DNA from: Chinchilla lanigera
Lineage: Eukaryota > Chordata > Mammalia > Rodentia > Chinchillidae
Assembly (NCBI RefSeq): GCF_000276665.1
Contig: NW_004955429.1
Location: 6,875,231 to 6,939,230 of the forward strand
Direction: 5' to 3'
DNA length: 64,000 nt
The position numbers and the translations under genes are program-made. Below, piece by piece: positions 23,661 through 35,084 of this stretch (its first letter is position 1; each line of letters opens with the position of its first letter). The notes below the pieces were generated by a model. That model had not been told where the DNA came from. It searched no databases and was given only the letters and a program-made list of their open reading frames with translations.

Positions 23661-24299
23661 GTGAGTTTGAAACACTGTCTTACTGTGTTAACAATATCAT
23701 ATAAAACCAATGATCTAAATTTGCATTTTCCTGTAGGTTTAGCAGTAATTAAGTTTCCTATGTTTTCTTTGCCCATAGTCAGTTGTATTTAATGTATTAT
23801 GCATGAAAAGTACTCTATTCCTGAACCACCCAAAGTCCATTATCAGAAGGAAGAATAAAATCAACATGGGGCCATACAGCTCCTCAAGTAGGGCCATCCA
23901 AAATCTGCTGTGTCCTATTATATTCTAGTACTAAAATTATAATTGATTTTTAGGGCCAAATCTTAGGAACTGCTGTGATAACAGTGCTTAGGTAGTTGAG
24001 AAATCAGAAAATATCAATGATTTTTGTTCTGAAAGATTTGTTTCATTTGCAGTACTGTTGTTATATAGTATAAACATCCTTGAATAAATTATTAATATTT
24101 TGGAAAGAAATCTTCTGATGTACACTCAAGACCATTTCTCGTGATTTTAGGAAAAGTTGAACATGTTGTTAAGGAAGAGATTTTCCAAGTTCTGGTCCTT
24201 TGTCTAATCTTGTTTCATCTCCATCCTTCCTACATGTGTGCACTGTCTCTACACTACTTTATTTTATTCAGCGCCTTTAACTGCTGAACAGTTTATTAA

Positions 24300-24555
24300 C
24301 TACTTAACAATTTATTACTTTTGTTTACATCTGGTTTCCTCCCAGTGGAATGTAAGCATCATAAGGTAGGGTTTTTATCTGTTCATTGCTGTGTCCCCAA
24401 GTTTCAGGGGCTAGAGCTGTTTTTCCTTCTAGCACAATCCTTTGTGTGCCTGGGCACCTTTTGAATGGGGACTTCCTTTTTCATCCTTGTGTCTACAGCT
24501 TCCAACAGTGTCCTATTGCATAGTAAATTTTCAGTAAGTGGATGAATGGGTGGAT
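24300..24555 (+). mobile_element. L2 LINE 3' end remnant
   Basis: CCAGTGGAATGTAAGCATCA ... TTCATTGCTGTGTCCCCAAG ... CAGTAAGTGGATGAATGG resembles the L2 3' end (…tgtatccccagcacc…tgctcaataaatg…tgaatgaatg). Confidence 0.55.
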
Positions 24556-26214
24556 ATTGAAATTAGTGTAATACCATGAATATTAAATGTCAGCCAAGCA
24601 TCTGTCCATATAGAACGCTACATCAGGAGACAAAGAATTTAATTCAGAAAGTTTCAGTAGTTACAAGTACAGAATAATGTTCAGATCAACTGTATAATTG
24701 TATAAAGCAGACTTCTGTGAAGAGGGAAGAATTAAGATGGTAAGGTTCCATATTAAGATTATTAGGTAGATGTATGTTGGGAAGTAGAAGTGGGTAAATA
24801 AACTCTAAATGTGATTTTTATATAATTGTTATTTTTAAATAAAATTGGTATATAATCTTTTTTAGGCCTTTCAAATTAGTCAAAGAGAAAAAAATCTTAT
24901 TTGTAAGGAAAGAGGAAAACATCCAACTCATCTAAAATTTACCTATAGAGACAATGTAAATATACTATATTTCATTACTCTCATAGTCAGCTTATCATTT
25001 TTATCAAATTTTGGTAACAAAACACTTAATTGTTGTAATTTTGGTATCTGTTTTAGAACTGTCTTAATAGTAAACGATTAAGTATATGTACTACCCTTAT
25101 GAAAATAGGGGTTAAACAAAAAATATTTATCACAATGTCAGAGCTCCTTTTGAGGGTTATAACCATTTTTCCTAAGTTGTTCACAGATTTTTGTTCTGGC
25201 TAAGAGTTTGATTAACATTCTCAGTTTTAATAATTTGTTTCTTATTTTGTTATTTAGTAAAAAAAAGATTATGTAAAGAAATAAATTTTAAGTAGATAAA
25301 TATCTGAAAGTTCTTTCTGTCTCCAATAAAAATGTATTATAGTCCTTTAAAACATTTGAAAATTCACCAGTAACTTATCAGTTAGTGAATCTCAGAATAG
25401 AATACATATAAGAAGTTGTATTAAAAGTAACATTCACACTAGGCTCTGCATGATCAAACTGTTGTCTCTCATCTCATGTTTTTCTATGTCAGTGACTATT
25501 TGGAAAAGGTGGTGGACCGACATTAAGAATGATAAAGAACAATCACATTCACTGTTAACAATGTCAGAAACTGTCATGTGTTTTTTAATGTAGTCTCTAA
25601 TGGTTACATGCAAAGAATCTTTTAATTAATTTTGTTAACTTCATTACAGTGTTCTGCGTTGTATACATTAGAATTAATACATAAAGGCCCCAAATCCCCT
25701 AGTGTGCATTTCATTTGCCCCTATCCTTCTTAATTTTAAAGACCATCATTGGAATACTGAGTTCATAATAACATTTCCATCTACTTAATTGTGTAAATGT
25801 ATCTCATGCAGATTAGCAGTAGCTATTTTATGCTGCCTGTCTTTCATGACCTAACCGCTAATCTGCCCTCATGTCTGTCTGCCTTACTGCTCAGGTTGTG
25901 CAGCACTCTCAGGGGGCTGCCCCAGAGCTACTTGGAGTAGGGTGTAACAGTCTTAGAAAAATAGTATTTTAGAGGAGAGTAAGTGGGGAAATGGTAATTT
26001 CTTTAAAGTAAATATCCTTCTGAGAAGTTTTTTGTAAAACTATTTTTAAATCTCTATTTAGGAAATTTTTGTGACATTCATTAGAAACCTTTGATGAGCT
26101 TTATATGTAGCTTTAAATAAGTTGAATATTTCTAAAATTAGACCTTTTGAGTATCCAGGATATTTTTGTATAGTCTCTAATTTTATGAGCTTTATCTTAA
26201 ATAGCCTTTGTTAA

Positions 26215-26298
26215 TTTGTGGGCCTGAGGATTAAACCCAGGGCCTTGTGTATGCTAAGCAAGGCATCTACCCCTGAGCTACTGTATTTCCTCAGCCCC
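26215..26298 (-). mobile_element. Old ID-like SINE, antisense
   Basis: GATTAAACCCAGGGCCTTGT followed by GTATGCTAAGCAAGGCATCT and CCCCTGAGCTAC is the reverse complement of an ID-type SINE. Confidence 0.75.
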
Positions 26299-26374
26299 TC
26301 TCTAGATCAGAGGAAGTAAATTTAATGTACTGAAAATGAAACAGCCCATATCATGAATGCTAAATTCATTATCC

Positions 26375-26556
26375 TTTTTTAAAAAAAATTTAATTGATAC
26401 ATAAAAAGTGTACATGTTTCTGGAGTACCATATGATCTTTTGATACATGTATACATTGCATAATATTCAAATTAGAGCAAACATCTTACCAAACATTCTT
26501 TATGGTGAAAATATTCAAAATCCTTTTTTCTAGCTATTTTGAAAGACAGTACATTA
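26375..26556 (-). mobile_element. L1MA-like 3'-UTR fragment, antisense
   Basis: TTGATACATAAAAAGTGTAC ... TTTGATACATGTATACATTG ... TTATGGTGAAAATATTCAAA matches the antisense 3' end of old L1 (…aattgtacatatttatgg…tgatacatgtatacat…). Confidence 0.75.
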
Positions 26557-27137
26557 TCAAGAAATGTTTGACTTATTTCATAGAGGTAGTGTTTATAAAG
26601 GTCATAATTTGAATAGACAAAAGGAGACCAAAAATCAGAATTAGTATTTTCTTACCATTTTCTTTATGCCTTGTATGATTTTTAATCAAAAAGAAAATAA
26701 AATTATCAAACCTTCCTGCCAATTACTTCTTTATGTGTAAAAATAATATTTTCAGACACTTGTCATATTTTGCCTCTTATTTTATGGCACTCAGGCATGT
26801 TCCAGTGTCAGACCTAAACTGGGATATCAGAGAGCACAGAGGGGGTGGGGCACTCAGTGCTCAGAAGGAAAGGGAAAAGCCTTTCTAGTTTATTAGGATG
26901 AGAGAGCATTTGCCTTCATTAAGATGAAGGAGCATTGATTCTCTAGAAAACTAGAGTTCATGAAAAAAGCAGATGCTGGTGCTGATTTGTAACTTGATTG
27001 AGGAAAAAGGGAGTGTGGGAGAGGCAGCCCCAGTACATGTTTACATTTTTCCTGTGGTAAGGTGGGTACTTCTGGTTGGGAGAACCTGCGATAACTGATG
27101 AAAAGGCACATAACCAACCACCACCTCCAGTAGACTT

Positions 27138-27285
27138 GGGGCTGGCAGCGATGGTGCACACCTGTAATCCCAGCACTCAGGAGGCTGAGGCAGGAAGATT
27201 GCCATGAGTTTGAGGCCAGCCTGGACTATATCACAAGATAAGATCCTGTCTCAAACAGAAAAAGAAAAAAGGAAAAAAAACTCTC
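27138..27285 (+). mobile_element. B1-like SINE
   Basis: GATGGTGCACACCTGTAATC ... GAGGCTGAGGCAGGAAGATT ... GATCCTGTCTC plus an A-rich tail. Confidence 0.92.
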
Positions 27286-27649
27286 TACCTTAACTTAGAG
27301 GACATATTATATTATAAAACCTAATTGGATGTCTAGTGCTTTAGTCCTAAAATATTTTAAATGTAGGCAAAAAGTACCTGAACAATAGTGTTTTGCCATG
27401 GGTACTTTGATAACAATAAAAGTGTGAATTTTTAAAATCATACAGCTCAAGTATAAATTTACCATGCATCCCCTTAATATTTCAAATCAGTGCTGTGCAT
27501 GTGCCAATATAATACAGTCTTAATCTTCTCAATAAATGATTCCAAAAAGTTTATCCCATTGAATATATGTTTGTGGCTATAGATTAGTCAAATTTCAACT
27601 CCAGTTTTATGTGTTAATTTGGAAATGAGTAGCTACTTAATATAAAATA

Positions 27650-27870
27650 ACACATCAGTTGATAAGCCCCATGCAGGTAAGGTGTTTTTGTATGTCTTGT
27701 TTATAACTGTAACCTCTGAACCTAGGACAGTGATGGAAAACCTTTTAGAGTTTTCAATGATAACAGCCAGCAGCAGCACACACGCCATAGGTTCACCACC
27801 ATTGGCCTAGGACCATGCCTGGCACATAGTAGGAGCTTGGTAAATATTTGTCAAACTAGTGAGTTTAGAA
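27650..27870 (+). mobile_element. L2 LINE 3' end, split by a hAT MITE
   Basis: CTTGTTTATAACTGTAACCT before the MITE and ATGCCTGGCACATAGTAGGA followed by GCTTGGTAAATATTTGTC after it reconstruct the typical L2 3' end. This shows the MITE is younger than the L2 copy. Confidence 0.65.
27728..27804 (+). mobile_element. ~77-bp hAT MITE, copy 1
   Basis: Left end CAGTGATGGAAAACCTTTTA, right end ...CCATAGGTTCACCACCATTG. The termini form inverted repeats (CAGTGATGG / CCACCATTG). Flanking 8-mers are ACCTAGGA (27720-27727) and GCCTAGGA (27805-27812), 7 of 8 identical. 8-bp duplications are the hallmark of hAT transposons. It is inserted in an L2 copy. It is non-coding and would need transposase in trans. 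Confidence 0.8.
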
Positions 27871-28173
27871 ATACTATATTGTTCTTTTCCGCACTCATAT
27901 TCTTCAACAGCATTTCTTACAAAAAAGTCTTTGTCATCACTAAAACTACTTTTTGAGTGATCACAGCTATCCAGACTATGACATTCTTTTTCCTGTATTC
28001 AGTAAGATGTGGTCCTTTTGAATCCATTTTTGATGCTGTCTCTGGAAATTTTAAACCAAACTGCAAGTACCTATTCACCTAATAGTAGGATTTTTTTTTT
28101 TTCATTATTGCTACAACAAAACTATATATTGCTTTTGTATTTCAGTTTTTACTTTAAAATAATTATAGATTCA

Positions 28174-28277
28174 GGGGCTGGGGATATTAGCTCAGTGGCA
28201 TAAGCACCTGCCTGGCAAGCACAAGGTTATGAATTCGATCCCCGGTACCACAAAAAACAAACAAACAACAAAAGAAA
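28174..28277 (+). mobile_element. ID-like SINE with target-site duplication
   Basis: GGGGCTGGGGATATTAGCTC ... GAATTCGATCCCCGGTACCA plus A-rich tail. The 13-base flanks AATTATAGATTCA (28161-28173) and AATTACAGATTCA (28278-28290) differ at one base. It is inserted in an L1 3' UTR. Confidence 0.93.
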
Positions 28278-28520
28278 AATTACAGATTCAAAGGAAGTTA
28301 CAGAGATAGCACAGGAAGGTTCCATGTCCCCTCCACTCAGTTTCCTTGTTGCTGACATTTTACGTAACTGGTATAAAAGAAAAACCAGGGTACTGACATT
28401 GATATCAGTGAGCTGATCCTTCTGTGCCAGTGTAGCACAGGTTGCTCAGGTAACCTCCAGCTCAGTCCACAGAGGGGCCTGGTTAGCACTGTTTCCTGGT
28501 AATGTGTGGAGACTCTACTA

Positions 28521-28600
28521 CAGTGGTGGCAAACCTATGGCATGTGTGACGTAGCAGGCTGTTTGTATCATTAAAAGCCCTAAAAGGTTTGCCATCCCTC
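28521..28600 (-). mobile_element. ~80-bp hAT MITE, copy 2 (inverted)
   Basis: Reads CAGTGGTGGCAAACCTATGG ... AAAAGGTTTGCCATCCCTC. Its reverse complement aligns with the copies at 27728 and 38835 along the full length, including CCTTTTAGGG, a TAATGATA-like core and CATGCCATAGGTTTGCC. A target-site duplication is not obvious (CTCTACTA versus ATCTCTCT). It is inserted in an antisense L1. Confidence 0.72.
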
Positions 28601-29433
28601 ATCTCTCTGTATCCTCACCAGCATGTGACATTGGTGCGGTTTTGAACTGTGTGCAGAGATTCCTCATCACGGACTTAATTTGTCTTTCCCTAGTTTGTCT
28701 TTCCCTAATGGCTAGGGTTGGTAACCATTAGTGTGCTTATTTGCTATGAATATATTCTCTTCAGTGAAATCTATCTTCATATATTCTGCTTGTTTTCTAA
28801 CAGAGTCTTTTTTTACTACTGAGTTTTGAAAGTTCTTCTTGTAGTCTAGATGAATCTCTTTATGAGATATGTGGTTGACAAATATCTTCTCCCAGAATGT
28901 AGCTTATATTTTCATCATAGAGCAAGTTTTCCTTTCTGATGATGTACAGTATATTGTTGTTTTCTATTGATTGTGTCTTGTTCTCATATCAAAGATCTTA
29001 TACCAAGTTTCAGATTATGAAGACTTCTCTCCTATTTTTGTAAAAATTTTATAATTTTACATTTTATACAAATCTGTGCTGCAATTGGGGTTAATTTCTC
29101 ACTAAGGTATAAAGTTTAGGTTGAAGTTCAGTTTTTGTTTTTTGTTTTTTTGCCTATGAATATCCCATTGTTCCTGTACTGTGTTTTGAATAATCATTCC
29201 TTTTCCACTGAATTGCATTTAGACCTTTGTCCTAAGTCTGTTGTCCTTACCTATGTGGATCGGTTTCTTCTGAGCTCTCTGTGCCAATCCCTTGGTCTAT
29301 GTTTCTTTTGCTCTGACAATAGGATTATGTGACCATACCAGTTTTAAAATTCAGTTAAGTGATTCTTCCAACTTTACGCTTCTTTTTCAAAATGTTTTAG
29401 CTGTTCTGGTTCCTTTGCCTTTTTACGTAGATT

Positions 29434-29560
29434 AAGAATAAGCTAAGCACAGTGGTATGTGCCTATAGTCTCAGCTACTTCGGAGGCTGAGGCAGAACTA
29501 TGTGAGACCAAGAGTTGAGGACCAGCCTGGGCAATAGAGTGAGATTTTGTCTCTTCAGAA
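29434..29560 (+). mobile_element. 7SL-derived monomer SINE (B1/FAM-like)
   Basis: TAAGCACAGTGGTATGTGCC ... GAGGCTGAGGCAGAACTATG ... CAGCCTGGGCAATAGAGTGA. It lacks the B1 internal duplication and looks like an older 7SL monomer. Confidence 0.8.
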
Positions 29561-29706
29561 GGTAATAACAGATGTGGTGGTGCACACCTGTAATCCCAAC
29601 ACTGAGGAAGCTGAGGCAAGAGTATTGCTACAAGTTCAAGGCCAGCCTGGACTAAAAAGTGAGTTCAAGCCTAGCCTGAACTGCATAGTGATACCCTCTC
29701 TCAAAT

Positions 29707-29708
<2 letters not shown>
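29561..29708 (+). mobile_element. B1-like SINE
   Basis: GATGTGGTGGTGCACACCTG ... AAGGCCAGCCTGGACTAAAA ... GATACCCTCTCTC, with the internal duplication. It ends directly in a CA microsatellite that replaces the A-tail. Confidence 0.9.

Positions 29709-29751
<43 letters not shown>
29709..29751 (+). repeat. (CA)n microsatellite
   Basis: About 20 uninterrupted CA units followed by CCCCAAAAAAAG, grown from the 3' tail of the preceding B1. Confidence 0.97.
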
Positions 29752-29752
<1 letters not shown>

Positions 29753-30624
29753 CAAAAAAAGAAATATAACAATAATAATCATAATCATATACTCATCTAT
29801 AATGAAATCCTTCTGGGAAGTCCAAAGCAAATTTGGTATGTGATGAGGGCCAGGTCTCTGCTTCTAAGAGGGCACCTTGTTCCTGTGTCCTTTGAAGGGA
29901 ATAAATGATATGTCCTTGCATGGTAGAAGGAGCACAGAGAAAAGAACCAAACTGTGTGCAGCTGCTTCTTGTTGCTGTGTGTAGTGACCACTTTGTAATC
30001 ATGCAGAGTAGAGGGTTTCATTGTGGCATTGTCACACGCATAACACATGAAGACCAAGCTGTCACTCCCCTTCCCCTCTTTGTCCCCTTCCTCCAGTAGC
30101 TTCCCTTCTACTCCCATGCCCCCGTCATCCCCCCAGCAGCTCACACATAGGACCGAGAATGTGTAAATACTTTTCTTCCTGGGTCTGGTGAAGCCTGCTT
30201 TCTAAGGGCTTAATCTAGTTCAGTTCCTGAGAAAGGACCCATGCCTCGTAACCTAATTGCCTGCTGGAAGGGCCCAGCTTTATGGAGATTGTTTCAGCAC
30301 GCGTTCTGGAGAGGACACAAACTTTCCAACCATAAGCATTCATTTTCTCTTTTTGTTCTCTTTGATTTTGATATCATACTAATTCCAGCTTCCTATCATG
30401 AGTCAGGAAGTGTTCACTCCTACTTTCTAAACAAGATTGTGTAATGTTGGGGTAAATGTTTGGCAGAATTCTCTGGTGACACCATCTTTTTTTTAGATTT
30501 TTAAATTACAAATTATATTTCCTTTATAAACTATTCAAATATCTATTTTATGTATCTACTTCATGAGTGTATTAGGATAGTTTTTTTGAGTATTACTCTG
30601 GCTGCATCCATCCCACTTCATATT

Positions 30625-30795
30625 TTTTCACTACTGGGGACTGAGACCAGGGCCTTCACACTGAGCTACACTCTTACCCTTTTCATCTTTTATTTTGAGG
30701 CACAGGTTTTTTATTTTAAGTTACAAGCTTGCCCAGGTGGGGTTCGAACTTGTGATCATCCCGCCTCAGACTCCTACTAGAGTTCTGGGTTCTCT
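30625..30795 (-). mobile_element. B1-dID/MEN-like composite SINE, antisense
   Basis: The ID half reads antisense (TACTGGGGACTGAGACCAGG ... CACTGAGCTACACTC). A T-rich linker follows, then an antisense 7SL half (GCCCAGGTGGGGTTCGAACT ... CCTCAGACTCC). The order matches a B1 plus ID dimer inserted in reverse. Both halves are strongly diverged. Confidence 0.55.
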
Positions 30796-31785
30796 TTTTT
30801 AATCTTGGCATGCACTGATTGTTTTTCCCTGTCTGCTCTATTCTGCTATAAAGCCCACCATTACATTTTATTTTTAGTTCCAACATTTCTATTTGGCAAT
30901 TCTATAGGTCTTTTATTTCCTTGCTGGGACTTTGTATTTCTTCATTTGTTTTAAAAGTTTGTTGTTCATACATGTGGACATAGGGGATTTTGTGTTATGA
31001 TACGTGTGGATCCTTACATCTGCTATTTGACCTGGTCTTCTAGGGCGACCCTTTAGCAGTACTGGGCTAGAAGTCCTCAGTTCCTCTCTGGCCTGTAGCT
31101 GAGAAGGAGGCCAGGTGTGGGTCTTCCTAGGCCTCAGTGGAAGCGTCTGTCTGGGCGAGAGTCAGGAAGGCGTCCTCACTGTCCCCACTGGCCACTGCTG
31201 GTCCTGTAGGAGGCATGCCGCCCAGTACCGCCGGGCCTGTGAAACTTGCGTCTGTTCTGTGAGGCTCCTTAGAAGCCAGGCTTCTCATATGGTCGCATTG
31301 ACTCCATAGGGAGGGGATTCTCATTACCTCTTAGACTTCTTGCAGCACCCTGTGGGGAGGGTGGTCAGGCTGGCAGTTGCACAAGTCCTGGCACCCCATT
31401 AGCCTCTGTGGCAGGAAGAGGGTATGGCTACAGGTTTTTTTTCTGTCTTGTTTGCACAAATGCTTATTGTCTGAACATTTGTCCAAGAGAAATTTCCAGT
31501 GCTCACTAGAAAAAGATATATTTAAGATACTGTGATTTTAAACTGTATTCCACTGTTTTCAGTAGCATCAGGGTACAAGTGATATCTGAAAAAACCTCAG
31601 GTTTGTGGCCTAAGAGTCCAAATCATGATTTGGTGACTATGTCTTGGCATAAAAAATACTCTTATACTTTGAGACAAAAGATATGTGATAAAAGTAGCTG
31701 GCTCAAAAATGAAGTTGTTTATGTTTCCAAGTATGTAATAAGACAGATTATTTAGGCCAGAATTTATTTTTTTGTGTGCATTTTG

Positions 31786-31830
31786 TTTTGTTTTTAGTGT
31801 TACTACTAAGTTGTATCCCCAGCCCCAGCA
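31786..31830 (-). mobile_element. ID-like SINE fragment, antisense
   Basis: GTTACTACTAAGTTGTATCC followed by CCAGCCCC resembles the 5' end of an antisense ID element. Confidence 0.5.
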
Positions 31831-32929
31831 GTTTTTTTTTTCCTGAGCCTAAACTTCTTCCTGTTTTTTTAGAAGGAGCATTAAATTGAAGCTCTTGCTT
31901 TAGATAATATTTGGCTCATTTATCATTTTTTGAAATAATCTTACCAAATAAAATTTTCTTTTGAGAGAAAACCATTTCCCTTCATTCACTACACACTTAA
32001 TAAATTATGGCTTTTACTTTTTCTCTTTTGGTTTTGTTGTTTGATTTTTTTTTTTTGGTTGGTTGGTTGATTGACTATGTTTTTTGCCTTTGTCAGGTTT
32101 AATTATCATTCTTGGAATCTATCTATCTTGAAACCAAAATGTATGAAACTTCCATAAGATTCTTCCCTGTATTAAGTTAGTATATATTTTTATTTAACTC
32201 AAAATTCTCCATATAAACATCATGCTGCAAAAAAAAAATGTTTGTTTTTGCTGAATGAAATATAATGTGTTCATTAAATTCATGATGCTGGGGTCTATAC
32301 TAATGATGTAAGTTTTATTGAAGCTGGAAAAAGACATTCAGTTTTTTTGTTTTTTTTTTGTTTGTTTTTGTTTTTTTTTAATCTGTCTTATTGGCAGAAT
32401 TTAAACTGCATCTAGAGTTCTTTTAAGAACTATGTGGTTTTCTTGACATTCAGTTTTAAAAACATCTACTTTTTAAAAAGTATGTGTAAGGTTTTTGCCA
32501 AGTACAGAATGTTAAGTGGTAAAATTAAGCCTTGTATTATTAAAGTAGCACCAAGTTAATGAACTTCCAGATAGATTTATGTTGTACAGGGTTAAATTTT
32601 ATTTATACGTGTATGTATATACTTTTATAAAATGTATAAATATACATGTATAAACTATTACTCTGGCGTTTCTGATCTTTTCTTTATTGTTTATCTCTCT
32701 ATACTGTCTCTCTTCCTTGTCTGCCCCCACACACACACTGGTGTATTCATTCATAGTTTTCTCCATGCTTATATTAATACTCAAATATATTTATATGAAT
32801 ATATACACATGCACATAAAGGGATTTGGAGCAACATTATTTTTCTTTACAAATATGCAGTCTTAGATGTGTTTTTGTATATTTCATTTATTACTGAAACT
32901 CAGGGAAACCTCGTTTGTCAGTTTCTATC

Positions 32930-33020
32930 CTTTTTTTTTTTTTTTTTTGTACTGGGAATCGAACTCAGGACTTTGTGCTTGCCAGGCAGGCGCTGTGCCA
33001 CTGAGTTGTATCCCTGGCCC
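32930..33020 (-). mobile_element. ID-like SINE, antisense
   Basis: A T-run followed by GTACTGGGAATCGAACTCAG ... GCCAGGCAGGCGCTGTGCCA and CCCTGGCCC is a near-complete antisense ID SINE. Confidence 0.92.
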
Positions 33021-33110
33021 ATCTATACTTTATTTCAATGGTGATATAGTATTTCTTAGTGTGGATGCATCATCAATAGTTATTCAGTCATTTCTCCTAC
33101 TAAGCACTAA

Positions 33111-33203
33111 ATTTTTTTTTTTTTTTTTTGGTACCAGAAATTGAACTTTTGGCCTCGCACTTGCCAGGCAGGCGCTGTGCCGCTGAGCTCTATCTCTGGC
33201 CCA
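33111..33203 (-). mobile_element. ID-like SINE, antisense
   Basis: A T-run followed by GGTACCAGAAATTGAACTTT ... GCCAGGCAGGCGCTGTGCCG and TCTCTGGCCC. It is a second antisense ID 90 bases from the previous one, with near-identical core. Flanks TAAGCACTAAA and TAAACGCTTAA may be a decayed target-site duplication. Confidence 0.92.
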
Positions 33204-33299
33204 TAAACGCTTAATGTTACTTGTTTTGTATCTCTATAACAAAATAATAAGTTGTGTTGTACACACAAACACATATACACCTATATACACATACAGTTA

Positions 33300-33990
33300 C
33301 ATTCTAATGCTTCCATTGTTGGGGGAAAGGTTAGATATTTTAATTTTAATAGATACTCTTAGACTGCTTTCTCAAAAGGCTGTAATACAGTGATTCACAT
33401 TTCTACCACCAACTTAGAGGTAGTCTTTTTCCTGCCCAAACATATTGTTAGATTTTTAAATTTCTACCCATATAATAGGTTTAAAATCAGATATTGGTAT
33501 TACTCAAATTTGTATTTCTTAATCCTTTAGAGAACATGAGCATCTTTTGTTGTTTCTTGACCATGTGGATATAGTCATTTGTGGATTACCTTTTTGTGAC
33601 CTTTACCTATTTTTCTGTTGGGTTGCCTATGCCCTTGTCAATTTATGTAATCTGTATAATCTTTATGCCAGCCTTCTGTTCTCAGAATTGCAGATATTCT
33701 TCCCAAATTTATTCTCTTGATATGTTATTCCATCTTCTGTCTTTTTTGTAGAATCTGGGTTTTCAGTCTTTAAGATATCATCTTCCTTTAAGTAGTACTT
33801 AAAGGTTTTTTAGATTTCATTTTGCAAGTTGTTATTGTTTGACTTTTAAAATCAAATTTTATCTAGCTGAAATTTTTTTGTATGTATGGTTATAAGATTG
33901 TGTCCACTTTTCTTTCAAATAGGTATTCAATTTTCCTGCATTATTTAGTAAATCATTTTCTCATTGAGTTGAAATATTTGTGTGTTGTAG
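33300..33990 (-). mobile_element. L1M fragment, antisense
   Basis: GACTGCTTTCTCAAAAGGCT, CACATTTCTACCACCAACTT, AGAACATGAGCATCTTTTGT, TATGTTATTCCATC and GTTATAAGATTGTGTCCAC follow the order of an antisense L1M 3' region. Old and diverged. Confidence 0.65.
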
Positions 33991-34173
33991 AAATTTGTGT
34001 TTATTGATACTGATTTTATTACATTGGCATTATAGTACATGAACACACAGGGTGTTCAAAATATGGTTATGAGCTGGGTGAGTTTGATAACAGTAATTAA
34101 GAATGAATTAGCTTCTCTGTGTTGTCTCTAATCAAAATGGGATTTAATAGAGAACCAAGTTGATAGCCATCCA

Positions 34174-34363
34174 TAGTCATGCATTGCTTAACAATAGGAA
34201 TATGCTCTGAGAAGTCTATCATTAGGTCATTTATCCTTGTGGGAACATCATCAAGTATGCTTTATGCAAATTGAGGTGGCTATGGCATTAGTAGGTGATA
34301 TAACCTTATAGGACCAGCATTGTGTATTCATGGATAGAAACATCATAAGCAATACATGACTAT
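34174..34363. mobile_element. Tigger-like MITE with TA-type ends
   Basis: The left end TAGTCATGCATTGCTTAACA and right end ...CAATACATGACTA are inverted repeats. The inside (GGAATATGCTCTGAGAAGTC, TTATAGGACCAGCATTGTGT) matches a widespread mammalian MITE that starts CAGTCATGCGTCGCTTAACG. The subfamily name is not certain. Confidence 0.65.
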
Positions 34364-34696
34364 AGTGATGACTGCTCTTGATGCTGCCAGATTAGATTTT
34401 GTCTTTGTAAAGTACTGAGAAAATAAATGTATACCAGTTACGGAGAGCCAGTTGTGTTGAATAGATTTTTTAAAATGGACATTTGTTCTAAGTATTAAGT
34501 TACTTGCCCAGTATTATTTAACTCATATATGATGATGATGATAGGATTAAGCCATTAAATTAAAGCTCTTTCCATTTTACCAAAATGAAATTTAACAAAA
34601 GTACTTTAAAAGTGAAGGTGTATACAAACTGATATGGTAATTTTGTCATAATCATTACAGCATCATCTCTGGGTTTTATTTAAAAATATTGCAATG

Positions 34697-34729
34697 ATTG
34701 CTTCTTAGCCTTTTGGCTAAGATCAAGTA
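34697..34729 (+). pseudogene. U2 snRNA retropseudogene, 3'-truncated
   Basis: ATTGCTTCTTAGCCTTTTGG followed by CTAAGATCAAGTA matches U2 snRNA bases 1-33 with about three differences. The other ~155 nucleotides are absent and there is no A-tail. Direct repeats TAAAAATATTGCAATG (34681-34696) and TAAAAATATAGCAATG (34730-34745), 15 of 16 identical, flank it. The A-rich start of the repeat fits the L1 endonuclease site. It is not functional. It lies 150 bases upstream of exon 8. Confidence 0.92.
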
Positions 34730-34893
34730 TAAAAATATAGCAATGATGTATACACAGTTATTTATCATAATGCAATTCTGTTTTGATGAAAAATTTGATC
34801 TTTTAAGATACAAAATATGAAGAACATTAGAATAGTTAAAATTGTTTATTCTTAACAAATCTCAATAATTGGTTCTTTTAAACATTTTTTTAG

Positions 34894-35057
34894 AGCAGAA
34901 GAAAGTTAAAGTTAAAAAGCCAAAACCTGAATTTCCTACATACACACCTTTAGAAAGCACGTATATCCAGTCTTACGATCATGGAACTTCTATAGAGGAA
35001 ATTGAGGAGCAAATGGATGATTGGCTGGAAAACAGGAATAGAACACAGAAAAAACAG
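34894..35057 (+). CDS. DNAJC1: DNAJC1 exon 8: linker before the first SANT domain
   Basis: This 164-base exon has acceptor ...TTTTTTTAG and donor GTAAGC at 35058. Its first two bases complete the Lys codon from exon 7, followed by 54 codons. The peptide opens QKKVKVKKPKPEFPTYTPLE, then STYIQSYDHGTSIEEIEEQM, and ends DDWLENRNRTQKKQ. It has a basic start and an acidic second half. In the known protein the next residues begin the first SANT domain (APEWTEEDL...). I did not find that exon in the remaining 29 kb, so it should lie downstream. Both SANT domains, including the one reported to bind serpins such as alpha-1-antichymotrypsin, are therefore outside the window. Confidence 0.96.
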
Positions 35058-35084
35058 GTAAGCTTTAAAAATATGCACTAACGG

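Larger units (their letters stand above)
28130..29425 (-). mobile_element. L1M fragment, antisense, split by ID and hAT MITE
   Basis: AATTATAGATTCA|GGAAGTTACAGAGATAG ... TCCACTCAGTTTCC is the antisense L1M 3' UTR, continuing to CAGTTTTTG...GCCTATGAATATCCCATTGT, GATTATGTGACCATACCAGT and TTCAAAATGTTTTAGCTGTT. An ID SINE (28174-28277) and a hAT MITE (28521-28600) interrupt it. A 65-codon frame within is L1 shadow. Confidence 0.75.
23661..34893 (+). other. DNAJC1: DNAJC1 intron 7
   Basis: An 11.2-kb intron. From 23661 to 24250 and from about 24560 to 26200 I see AT-rich sequence without recognisable features. Then follow L1 remnants, L2, two hAT MITEs, ID and B1 SINEs, a CA microsatellite, B1-dID composites, a Tigger-like MITE and a truncated U2 snRNA pseudogene. 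Each is listed separately. From 29800 to 30540 and from 31000 to 31780 I see nothing I can name. Confidence 0.85.

Noticed and set aside
29709..29751. CA/GT run read as short Thr-His or Cys-Val proteins on either strand
   Set aside because: Microsatellite grown from a B1 tail; open frames are low-complexity artefacts.
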